A DNA stretch of 64,000 nt from the NCBI RefSeq assembly GCF_027270315.1, contig NZ_CP114413.1, positions 3,348,001-3,412,000 of the forward strand, given 5' to 3'. The translations under genes were made by a program, and so were the position numbers. The stretch comes from Streptomyces cinnabarinus (GTDB lineage Bacteria > Actinomycetota > Actinomycetes > Streptomycetales > Streptomycetaceae). This document shows, piece after piece, positions 24,340 to 31,979 of the stretch. The first letter of the stretch is position 1. Each line of letters begins with the position of its first letter. Below the pieces are notes generated by a model that was not told where the DNA came from, did not search any database, and saw only the letters and a program-made list of their open reading frames with translations.

Positions 24340-24671
24340 CTCGGATGCACTCCAATTTCATTCCGGATCGCGGATCTCGGGAATTTGCGATGGCCGTTTG
24401 GGCCGTGCATGAATAACTATGCATGAGGGTCAGGGGGGAGGCCAGAGCCGCTTGTGTCGTAGTTGTGCCTGGCGGAGACCCGCACGGATGACGAAACGGA
24501 CAAATCAACCGGATGAATATATTCATTCGCAAGTCGAATATTTGAAGAGAGAACTTTGCGAGGCGAGATGAACTACACACCGTGACCATCACGGGAGCCG
24601 ACCCGGCCCTCTCAGCCTCTCGTTGTATGATCACCTGTTTCATCAGGTCACTTACCGAGAGGAAGCGCACC
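24340..24671. promoter_or_regulatory. AT-rich divergent promoter region with a 14-bp palindrome
   Basis: This divergent region, much lower in GC than its surroundings, separates the guanidine operon (minus) from the LuxR-type regulator (plus). It holds a perfect palindrome ATGAATATATTCAT at 24513-24526; the half-site ATGAATA recurs at 24410-24416 beside tatgcat. These are candidate operator sites. A gagagg stretch at 24655-24660 leads to the regulator ATG at 24672. I could not fix -10/-35 boxes with confidence. Confidence 0.5.
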
Positions 24672-25691
24672 ATGCCGGAGCCGGCGGTCGCCCCACAGAG
24701 GCTGCCGTTGCCGAACCTCACCGACGGAGCGGTGCGCGCGTACGCCTACGCCGTCACCGTCGCCGACCTGACTCCGGGCCGACTGGCCGACGAAATGGAA
24801 CTTTCGGCCGGAGAAGCTGAGCAATGGGTACAGGAGCTTCTGGAATTGAAGCTCCTGCGTACGGTCACCGGACGCACGGACACCTACACGGCGGTGGCTC
24901 CGGACACCGCGCGTTACCGCCTCCTGAGCCCGGCCCTCGAAGAGGTCCGGCAGCGCCAGGAGGAAATCGACCGGGTGCACACCGATCTGGCCAGGCTTTC
25001 TTCACACTACGAAGAAAGCATGGTGGAGCGAATACGCCGGGAGGCAATCAGCACCCTTTCCGACCTGAACGACGTCCGGCACACCATCACCGACCTGGCC
25101 GGCCGCAGCGAATTCGAGGTGCTCACCGCCCAGCCCGGCGGCGCCCGCCGGGAGGAGGTCCTCCAGGAGTCCCTGCCCCGCACCGAGCAACTGCTGCGCC
25201 GGGGCGTGCAGATGAGGACGCTGTACCAGCACTCGGCGCGGTTCAGCTCCGGGATGAGCGCCTATGTCGAGCATGTCACCCAGCTCGGCGCCGAGGTGCG
25301 GACCCTGGCCAGCGCCTTTCAGCGGCTGATCGTCTTCGACCGCAGATTCGCGGTGATCTCGCTGCGCTCCGAACCGCAGGGCGCCTGTCTGGTCAAGGAC
25401 CTGGACCTGGTGGCCTTCATCGCCGAGACCTTCGAGAGTCTGTGGGTCTCCGCCGCTCCCTTCCCCACCACGCTGGACCGGTCCCGGCTGTCGTTAACGT
25501 CCGCCGAGATCCGCTCGACGGTGATCACCATGCTGGTCTCCGGTGAGGAGGACAAGGTCATCGCCAAGCGGCTCGGCATCTCGCTGCGCACCTGCCAGCG
25601 CCATGTCTCGGAGATCATGAACGAACTGGGCGCCCGCAACCGGCTGCATGCCGGCTACCTGCTGCACCGGCTGCTGCCCTCCGAGGGCTGA
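24672..25691 (+). CDS. TrmB/LuxR-type transcriptional regulator with a TTA codon
   Basis: A 339-residue regulator. Residues 10-75 resemble a TrmB-like winged helix (LTPGRLADEMELSAGEAEQW), a middle region carries PLD/TrmB-like features, and a LuxR-type helix-turn-helix sits at the end (VISGEEDKVIAKRLGIS-like, then RTCQRHVSEIMNELGARNR). An in-frame TTA codon at 25494-25496 (codon 275) makes translation dependent on the bldA tRNA, as for many Streptomyces pathway-specific activators. The ATG at 24672 is chosen over 24582 because of the ribosome site before it. The 3' end overlaps the convergent ArgB-like gene by 37 bp. Confidence 0.82.
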   Translation: MPEPAVAPQRLPLPNLTDGAVRAYAYAVTVADLTPGRLADEMELSAGEAEQWVQELLELKLLRTVTGRTDTYTAVAPDTARYRLLSPALEEVRQRQEEIDRVHTDLARLSSHYEESMVERIRREAISTLSDLNDVRHTITDLAGRSEFEVLTAQPGGARREEVLQESLPRTEQLLRRGVQMRTLYQHSARFSSGMSAYVEHVTQLGAEVRTLASAFQRLIVFDRRFAVISLRSEPQGACLVKDLDLVAFIAETFESLWVSAAPFPTTLDRSRLSLTSAEIRSTVITMLVSGEEDKVIAKRLGISLRTCQRHVSEIMNELGARNRLHAGYLLHRLLPSEG

Positions 25692-26536
25692 GCCACACCG
25701 TCCGGCACCAGCCTGGTGCCGAGCGGTTCGCCGGTGCTCAGCGAGTGCAGCAGGGCGTGCTCCCGGCGCCCGTCGAGGATGTGCGCGCTGCCGACCCCGC
25801 CGGTCACCGCCGTCAGACAGGCCTCGACCTTCGGGGCCATGCCGCCGCTCAGGTCCGGCTGCAGCCGCCGGGCCTGGCTGACCGTCAGTTCCCGCAGTAC
25901 CGGCCCGGGTCCGGGCCAGTTCTGCTGGATGCCGTCGACATCGGTGAGCACACAGAGCCGCTCGGCGCCGAGCGCGACCGCGAGCGCGGCGGCCGCGGTG
26001 TCGGCGTTGACGTTGTAGATCTCGCCCTCGGTGCCGGGGGCGATGCTGGAGATCACCGGGATCCGTCCGGCGGCGAGGTGGTCGCCGACCAGGGCCGGGT
26101 CGACCTCGGTCACCTCGCCGACCAGGCCGATGTCGACGCGCCGGCCGCCGTCGAGGGCGTAGCGGCGGACCGCGGTGAGGGTGCGGGCGTCCTCGCCGGT
26201 CATGCCGACGGCGACGGGCGCGTGCCGGTTGAGCAGTCCGACCAGGTTCCGCTGCACCTGCCCGGCCAGCACCATCCGGACCACGTCCATGGTCTCCGGG
26301 GTGGTCACCCGCAGCCCGGAGCGGAAGGCCGGTTCCTGGCCGAGCCGTTGGAGATGGGCGCTGATCTGCGGGCCGCCGCCGTGCACCACCACCGGACGCA
26401 CTCCGGCCGCGCGCAGCGCGGTGACGTCCGCGGCGAACGCCCGCAGGTGCGCCTCGGCGGTCATCGCGTGCCCGCCGATCTTGACGACGACGGTACGGCC
26501 GTACAGCGGTGCGAGGTCAGCGGGACAGCTCGACAC
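25655..26536 (-). CDS. ArgB-like N-acetylglutamate kinase, cluster copy
   Basis: A 293-residue amino-acid kinase with ArgB motifs: VVVKIGGHAM, VVVHGGGPQISAHL, RSGLRVTTPETMDVVRMVL, VNADTAAAALAV and GGMAPKVEACL. It phosphorylates N-acetylglutamate on the way to ornithine and arginine. The GTG at 26536 lies inside the S9 peptidase gene, so it is the last gene of the long minus-strand run. With the ArgA-type acetyltransferase at 29950 it suggests dedicated ornithine/arginine supply, or a copy insensitive to a pathway product. I cannot tell from sequence whether the arginine feedback site is altered. Confidence 0.82.
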   Translation of the reverse strand: MSSCPADLAPLYGRTVVVKIGGHAMTAEAHLRAFAADVTALRAAGVRPVVVHGGGPQISAHLQRLGQEPAFRSGLRVTTPETMDVVRMVLAGQVQRNLVGLLNRHAPVAVGMTGEDARTLTAVRRYALDGGRRVDIGLVGEVTEVDPALVGDHLAAGRIPVISSIAPGTEGEIYNVNADTAAAALAVALGAERLCVLTDVDGIQQNWPGPGPVLRELTVSQARRLQPDLSGGMAPKVEACLTAVTGGVGSAHILDGRREHALLHSLSTGEPLGTRLVPDGVAQPSEGSSRCSR

Positions 26537-28460
26537 GGGCCACCTCCTTCGGCTCGAACCCCAGGACCTGTCCGTACAGCGAGAGTTCGGCCTCCATGCA
26601 GCGCACATGGGTGTCCGCGGCACGGAAGCCGTGGCCCTCCCCGGGGAAGGCGAGACAGGCGTGCGGCACGTCCCGGACCCGGGCCAGGAACCGTTCGCTC
26701 TGGGCGGGCGGGCACACCGCGTCGCGCAATCCCTGGGCCAGCAGGAAGGGCGCGGTGAGCCGGTCGACCAGGTTGACCGGGGAGAGCAGGGCGCCGCGGG
26801 CGCGGATCTCCTCGGGGCCGCCGACCAGGGTGTCGGCGTAGTGCGACTCCAGGTCGTGGGTGTCGCCCTCGGCCCACTCCACCAGGTCGAGGACCGGGAA
26901 GTAGAGGGTGCCGCAGCGGAAGACGTCGGTGGTGGCGAGGGCGATGGCGGCGGTCCAGCCGCCGGCGCTGGCGCCGCGCACGGCGAGCCTTCGCGGGTCG
27001 GCGAGCCCCTCCTCGGCGAGCGCGCGGGCGACGGCCGCGCAGTCCTCGACGTCCGCGCTGCCCCACTGCCCGTCCAGGCTCTGCCGGTAGGCGCGGCCGT
27101 ATCCGGTGGAGCCCGCGTAGTCGACCTGGGCGACGCCGATGCCGCGGCTGGTGAAGAAGGCCACGGACAGATCGCAGGAGGCGAGGAAGCGGTTGGTCGG
27201 ACCGCCGTGCGGCCAGATCACGTACGGCGCGAGTTCGTCGCCGCCCTCGAAGTCGGGGCTGGTCGGCGGGAAGACGGTGGCGTGCACGACCCGCCCGCCC
27301 GCGGAGGGGTAGGTCCGCCGCCGCGGGCGCGGCAGATAGGCGGGGTCGACCAGGTCACGGTGGAAGTGGCCGACGGCCTCGGCGGTCCGGCTGTCGAGGT
27401 CGGCCCGGACCACCTCGAACCCGGTGACGGGGCTCGCGCCCACGCCCGCGATCCGGGAGCCGTTCGCCGCCAGCGTGGGAAGCCACTCGGTCCAGTGTCC
27501 GGCCACTCCGGTGAGCTGCCCGCTCGCCGGGTCCAGCACCCCGAGCGCCAGCGGTCCGGTGCCGTGCAGGACGGCGATCCGGCCGTCGTCCAGCGGCGCG
27601 AACCAGCGGCTGCCGAGGCGCCACAGCGGGCCGGCGAACTCCTGGGCGCGGCGGCACAGTTCGCGCACCTCGCCGGTGGCCCGGTCCACCCGGTGCAGAT
27701 TCCACCAGCCGGTGGTGTCCATCGCGACGAGCAGCGTGTCCGGGTCGGCCCACTCGACCTGCGCGACGGGCGCCCCAGGCCCCCCGCACAGGGTCTTGGC
27801 GCCGAGGAACTCCCCGTCCGCCGAGACCTCCGCGACCCGCAGCTCGGCCCCGTCCCAGGGCATCGAGGGATGCTCCCACCCCAGCCAGGCCGCGTACCGC
27901 CCGTCCGGCGAGAGCCGCGGCCCGGTGAGGAACCGTCCCGTGGCCAACTCCCGCACCCCACGGCCGGTTTCGGCCGCCGACCCGTCCAGGGGTACGGCGA
28001 CCAGGGCCCGGCGCACGTCCTGCGGGCCGGGGCCGAAGTGGTCCTCCTGGACGCACCACACCTCCTCGCGCCCCGGTGGCAGCACCGGGTCGGCGTGCCG
28101 CAGCGCGCCGGGCGGGGTCAGCGGACGCGGGTCGGTGCCCGGCGTCCAGCGGTACAGCCGCTGGTCGGACTCGTCGACGAAGACCACGTCCGGACCGGGC
28201 ACTCCGGTCCACGCGCAGCCGCCGTACTCCACCACCCGGGTGCGCACGCTCCAGGGCGCGGGCAGGACCGCGCCCACCGTGCCGTCGGGGGTGCGCCGGA
28301 CCAGGGTGGTCCTGGCCCCCTCGGCCGGGCGCAGTTCGGTCCACCACAGCTCCTCGCCGAGCCACTGCAGACTGTCGGGGCGGGCGGCGAAGCCCGCGGC
28401 GAGCCGGGGCGTCAGCGGGGACGTCCAGGTGCCGTAGGGGGCGACGACAGGGGTGGTCAC
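26517..28460 (-). CDS. S9-family prolyl-oligopeptidase-like serine peptidase
   Basis: A 647-residue protein with an N-terminal beta-propeller (about 1-390) and C-terminal alpha/beta-hydrolase domain. The nucleophile sits in GASAGGW; the Asp (QGLRDAVCPP region) and His (GEGHGFR) follow. There is no signal peptide, so it is cytoplasmic. S9 peptidases cut short peptides or acylaminoacyl groups. In this window it is the best candidate for trimming a biosynthetic peptide, either an NRPS/ATP-grasp product or even the 22-mer at 19277. The GTG start overlaps the preceding stop and the end overlaps the ArgB-like gene. Confidence 0.8.
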   Translation of the reverse strand: MTTPVVAPYGTWTSPLTPRLAAGFAARPDSLQWLGEELWWTELRPAEGARTTLVRRTPDGTVGAVLPAPWSVRTRVVEYGGCAWTGVPGPDVVFVDESDQRLYRWTPGTDPRPLTPPGALRHADPVLPPGREEVWCVQEDHFGPGPQDVRRALVAVPLDGSAAETGRGVRELATGRFLTGPRLSPDGRYAAWLGWEHPSMPWDGAELRVAEVSADGEFLGAKTLCGGPGAPVAQVEWADPDTLLVAMDTTGWWNLHRVDRATGEVRELCRRAQEFAGPLWRLGSRWFAPLDDGRIAVLHGTGPLALGVLDPASGQLTGVAGHWTEWLPTLAANGSRIAGVGASPVTGFEVVRADLDSRTAEAVGHFHRDLVDPAYLPRPRRRTYPSAGGRVVHATVFPPTSPDFEGGDELAPYVIWPHGGPTNRFLASCDLSVAFFTSRGIGVAQVDYAGSTGYGRAYRQSLDGQWGSADVEDCAAVARALAEEGLADPRRLAVRGASAGGWTAAIALATTDVFRCGTLYFPVLDLVEWAEGDTHDLESHYADTLVGGPEEIRARGALLSPVNLVDRLTAPFLLAQGLRDAVCPPAQSERFLARVRDVPHACLAFPGEGHGFRAADTHVRCMEAELSLYGQVLGFEPKEVARVELSR

Positions 28461-29953
28461 GGCTCATCTCTCCCGAGTGCGCGGGGCGCGGGTGCCCCGA
28501 AGAGGTCGACGGCGGTCGCGCCCGCGGGGACCACGGCGTCGGCGATCAGATGCCGCATCGTGCCGTACCAGAGCGGCAGTACGGGCAGGTCGGCGCGGAC
28601 CGCCGCCTCCGCGGCCCGGTACCGGTCGGCACGCAGGGCCGGGTCGGCCTCGGCGCGGGCCGCGTCGATGAGCGCGTCCACGGCCGGGTTGCGGTACCCG
28701 GCGTAGTTCCCGCCGCCGCCCACCGAGTCGGAGTGGAACAGCGGGAAGAGCACGGTGTCGACGGAGGGGTAGTCGCTGACCCAGGTGGCCCGGAACAGCG
28801 CGTCGGGCTTGTCCAGCCAGCGCAGGTACTCCTGGCGGGGCAGGGCCCGGATCTCGGCGTCCCAGCCGAGGTGGGTGCGCAACTGCCCGGCGACCAGGGT
28901 GATCCAGCGGTCGTGGCCCTTGTCGCCGTCGTAGACCAGCGGGACGGGCCGCTCGGGCCGCACGCCGAGGGCGGCCAGTTCGGCGCGGGCCCGCGCCGGG
29001 TCGAACTCCAGGGGTTCCAGGGGCGGTCGGTCGCCGCCCAGCCGGGGCGGCACCATCGCGTCGGCGAGCGTGAACTCGCCCTCGCCGACCGCCTCGCACA
29101 GCGCCCGCCGGTCCAGGCCCAGGGCGACCGCTCGGCGCACGGCCGGGTCGTCGAAGGGGGCGAGCGCGGCGGGGAAGCCGAGATATGTCAGGGAGGCGCA
29201 GGGCGTGAGGCGGTAGCCGGTCTCGCGGCGGGCGTCGGCGGCCCGGGGTCCGGCGATCTCCACCAGGTCGAGCCGTCCGGAGCGCCAGGACGCGTAGGCA
29301 GTGTCCTCGTCGTCCACGAAGTGGCACTCGATCCGCTCCGCGCGGCCCGAACCGCCGTAGGGGTGGGCCTCGTTGGCGGCGTGGTAGCCGGGGAACCGCT
29401 CCAGGGCGAGCACGCCGTCCCGGGAGCGGGCCGGATCGAGCCGGTAGGGGCCGGTGAGGCCGGGGCCGCCGTCCGCGGGTACGGCCGCGGTGAGCCGGAG
29501 GCTGAAGACGGCCGCGATCTCGTGGAAGGGCCGGGTGAGGCGGACCTCCAGCTGCCCGGGGCCGATGACGCGCACCCCGCTCAGGGTGTCGGCGCGCCCG
29601 GCGCGTACGTCCTCGAAGCCGTCGATCACGGAGAGGTGGTAGGCGATCTGGGAGCCGGTGGCGGGACGTACCACCCGGGACAGGGCGTACACGTAGTCCT
29701 CGGCCGTCACCTCGCGTCCGTCGTGGAAGCGCACCCCGGGCCGCAGCCGGAAGCAGACGCGCAGACCGTCCGGGTCGACCTGCCAGCCGAGGGCCGCGGC
29801 GGGCCGGAGGCGGCCGGTCGCGGGCTCGAAGTCGACCAGCGGGTCGGCGAGCAGGCCGAGAACGAGCGCCCCGTCGTGGTCGGCGCAGAGCGCCGGGTCC
29901 AGAGAGGCCGGGGTGCCCGTCCCGATCCGCAGCGCCGGGTGCGTGCCGCTCAC
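28457..29953 (-). CDS. Oligopeptide-type solute-binding protein (SBP_bac_5) without signal peptide
   Basis: A 498-residue member of the DppA/OppA family: LRIGTGTPASLDPAL at the N-terminus, FRLRPGVRFHDGREVTAEDY in part, and the typical NYAGYRNPAVDALIDAAR near the end. The GTG at 29953 overlaps the previous stop (GTGA) and starts directly at the mature fold, so there is no lipobox or secretion signal; an upstream start adds only a Gly/Pro/Ala stretch. No ABC permease genes are close. It may bind a peptide in the cytoplasm or have been recruited as a chaperone-like or sequestering (resistance) protein. Confidence 0.7.
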   Translation of the reverse strand: MSGTHPALRIGTGTPASLDPALCADHDGALVLGLLADPLVDFEPATGRLRPAAALGWQVDPDGLRVCFRLRPGVRFHDGREVTAEDYVYALSRVVRPATGSQIAYHLSVIDGFEDVRAGRADTLSGVRVIGPGQLEVRLTRPFHEIAAVFSLRLTAAVPADGGPGLTGPYRLDPARSRDGVLALERFPGYHAANEAHPYGGSGRAERIECHFVDDEDTAYASWRSGRLDLVEIAGPRAADARRETGYRLTPCASLTYLGFPAALAPFDDPAVRRAVALGLDRRALCEAVGEGEFTLADAMVPPRLGGDRPPLEPLEFDPARARAELAALGVRPERPVPLVYDGDKGHDRWITLVAGQLRTHLGWDAEIRALPRQEYLRWLDKPDALFRATWVSDYPSVDTVLFPLFHSDSVGGGGNYAGYRNPAVDALIDAARAEADPALRADRYRAAEAAVRADLPVLPLWYGTMRHLIADAVVPAGATAVDLFGAPAPRALGRDEP

Positions 29954-30735
29954 AGGTCCAGCACCAGGTCCGTCACCGGCTGCGCCTGGCACAGCAGCAT
30001 CTCCTGGCCCTCCAGGTCGGCGCCCGGCTCGGTGTGGTAGTTGACCGTGCCCTTCTTCAGGAAGGTGCGGCAGGTGCCGCAGGCCCCGGCCCAGCAGCGG
30101 GAGTCGGTCTCGATGCCGTGGTGGTCGGCGAACTGGAGCAGCGAGTCGAAGGTGCCGTCCCAGCCGAGCTCGACGCCCGAGCGCTCGAAGCGGACCTTCA
30201 GGCCCGCGATCCGGGCGAGTACGTCGGGGGCGTCGAAGCCGCGCAGGGTGGACCGGCGCAGCGGCACCGAGCCGCGCTCACGGTCGATCCGGGCGACCCG
30301 CTCGGCGGGCAGTTCGCTCTCCTCGACCCGCTCGAAGCCGTGCCGTTCGAACCAGCGGACGGTGGTCCCGGAGAACAGCACCACCTGCTCGACCTGCTCC
30401 TGGTGCAGGGCCGCGATGACACTGCCGAGCAGGACGTGGCCGAGCCCGTGGCCGTGCCACTTCTCGTGCACGGCGAAATTGTAGATCTCGGCCAGGGCGC
30501 CGCCGCGGCCCGCGCCCGCGCAGGCCACGATCTCGCCCTCGATGTCGAGGACGAAGAACTCCGCGATGTCCGCCGCGTACGTCTCGCGGGTGCGGGAGAT
30601 CAGCGAGCCGTCCGCGACGAACGGCTCGGACAGGGCGACGACGGCGTCGGTGTCGGCGTCAGTCGCGGTCCGGAACCCCACGTCGAGCAGCTCGTCGCCG
30701 CCCCTGCTGAGGGTGAGGAAGATGGCCTTGGTCAC
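29950..30735 (-). CDS. ArgA-type GNAT acetyltransferase fused to a [2Fe-2S] ferredoxin
   Basis: A 261-residue fusion. Residues 18-165 match short GNAT-type N-acetylglutamate synthases (FRTATDADTDAVVAL; LAEIYNFAVHEKWHGHGLG; FERHGFERVEESELP). Residues 178-261 are a plant-type ferredoxin with Cys214-x4-Cys219-x2-Cys222 and Cys249, close in pattern to the C-terminal ferredoxin of YcbX. I know no normal arginine pathway with this fusion. The ferredoxin probably feeds electrons to a cluster oxygenase or to the MOSC protein at 20973, which lacks its own. GTG start, overlapping the ATP-grasp stop. Confidence 0.8.
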   Translation of the reverse strand: MTKAIFLTLSRGGDELLDVGFRTATDADTDAVVALSEPFVADGSLISRTRETYAADIAEFFVLDIEGEIVACAGAGRGGALAEIYNFAVHEKWHGHGLGHVLLGSVIAALHQEQVEQVVLFSGTTVRWFERHGFERVEESELPAERVARIDRERGSVPLRRSTLRGFDAPDVLARIAGLKVRFERSGVELGWDGTFDSLLQFADHHGIETDSRCWAGACGTCRTFLKKGTVNYHTEPGADLEGQEMLLCQAQPVTDLVLDL

Positions 30736-31979
30736 GTCGTGGTCCGTTCCGGCTCGGGGAGCACGGGCTCGGCGTCCAGGCCGTACTCGTCCATGATCCG
30801 CAGCACCGCGGCCCGTACGGCGCTCTCGTCGTCGCCGCGCAGCCGGAACCGGCCGCCGACGTGCCCGTAGCCGCCCGAGCCGTCGAAGACGTCACCGGCG
30901 CGCGGGACGATCTCCTCGTACACCTCGGGGATCCGGTCCAGGACGGGGCGTACGGCCGTGACCCGGCTGGGCAGCGGGCGCGGTTCGGGCATCAGGGCCC
31001 AGCCGCCGGCCTTGTGCTCGCCGAACTGGTCGGCCTGGGTGAGCGGCGGCAGGCCGAGGGTGGCCCGGAACGCCTCGCCCATCAGGTCGATGCCGTACAG
31101 GTCCCGGTGGATGAAGGCGACCTCGGCGCCGCCGGGGCGCAACCCCACCTCCAGGAAGACGAGTTCGCCGCTGTCCCGGCGCATCACCTCCAGGTGGAAG
31201 GGGCCGTCGTCCAGGGCGAGGGCGTCCAGGCACTCGGCGGTGAAGCCGACGATCCCGTCGCGCAGCGGGCCGGGGTCCAGCAGGACCGAGCCGAGCGGCT
31301 TGCCCTCGGCGAACTCCAGGCAGGTGTTGACGTAGCCGGAGGCGGTGACGAGGTGGAACTTGCCGTCGCGGCGGATGCCGTCGACATGGAAGATGTCCCC
31401 GGCGACGAACTCCTCGCACTCGTAGTCGGCGCGGTCGACGGTGTCCAGCGCGCGCTGGAGCGAGGCGGTGTCCTCGGCGCGGACGACTCCGCTGGAGGCG
31501 GCCCCGGAGCGGGGCTTGAGGATGACGGGCAGTCCGACCCCGGCCGCGACCCGCTCGGCGGTGACGGTGTCGTCCAGCTCCAGATAGCGCGGTACGGCGA
31601 TCCCGGCGGACTCGACGGCGTGCTTCATCCGCACCTTGTCCCGGAAGGCGAGGACGAAGTCCGGGGTCCAGCCGGGGGCGCCGAGGGCCGCGCGCAGCCG
31701 GGCGGCGGTCAGCAGGTCGTACTCGGACAGTCCGACGATGCCGTCGAAGTCGCCGTACTGCTCGGCCAGTCGCCGGGCGACCGGGAGGACGGTGTCGTAC
31801 TCCAGGTCATCGACGACGACGGTCTCCCAGGCGCTCTCGGTGTCGAGGACGCCGAGGCCGTCGGGGACCGTGAGGTAGAAGAGGCGGCAGCGGTCGGGCT
31901 CGACAAACCGGTGGTACTCGCCGAACTCGTCGTCGTAGCGGTTCAGGACCAGATAACCCGGCTCCAGGCGATCAGCCAA
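30732..31979 (-). CDS. ATP-grasp carboxylate-amine ligase 1
   Basis: A 415-residue ATP-grasp ligase. RDKVRMKHAVESAGIAVPRY precedes the ATP-binding VGLPVILKPRSGAASSGV; the metal-binding strands are FHLEVM and LVFLEVGLRPGG. It resembles carnosine-synthase-like and L-amino-acid ligases that make dipeptides through acyl phosphates. The TTG start at 31979 overlaps the end of ATP-grasp 2. The two tandem ligases beside an NRPS imply amide bonds made outside the assembly line. Confidence 0.78.
   Translation of the reverse strand: MADRLEPGYLVLNRYDDEFGEYHRFVEPDRCRLFYLTVPDGLGVLDTESAWETVVVDDLEYDTVLPVARRLAEQYGDFDGIVGLSEYDLLTAARLRAALGAPGWTPDFVLAFRDKVRMKHAVESAGIAVPRYLELDDTVTAERVAAGVGLPVILKPRSGAASSGVVRAEDTASLQRALDTVDRADYECEEFVAGDIFHVDGIRRDGKFHLVTASGYVNTCLEFAEGKPLGSVLLDPGPLRDGIVGFTAECLDALALDDGPFHLEVMRRDSGELVFLEVGLRPGGAEVAFIHRDLYGIDLMGEAFRATLGLPPLTQADQFGEHKAGGWALMPEPRPLPSRVTAVRPVLDRIPEVYEEIVPRAGDVFDGSGGYGHVGGRFRLRGDDESAVRAAVLRIMDEYGLDAEPVLPEPERTTT

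Noticed and set aside
24672..24830. Regulator start at 24582
   Set aside because: The extra 30 residues are Cys/Met-rich, unlike the protein, whereas 24672 has a ribosome-binding site just before it.
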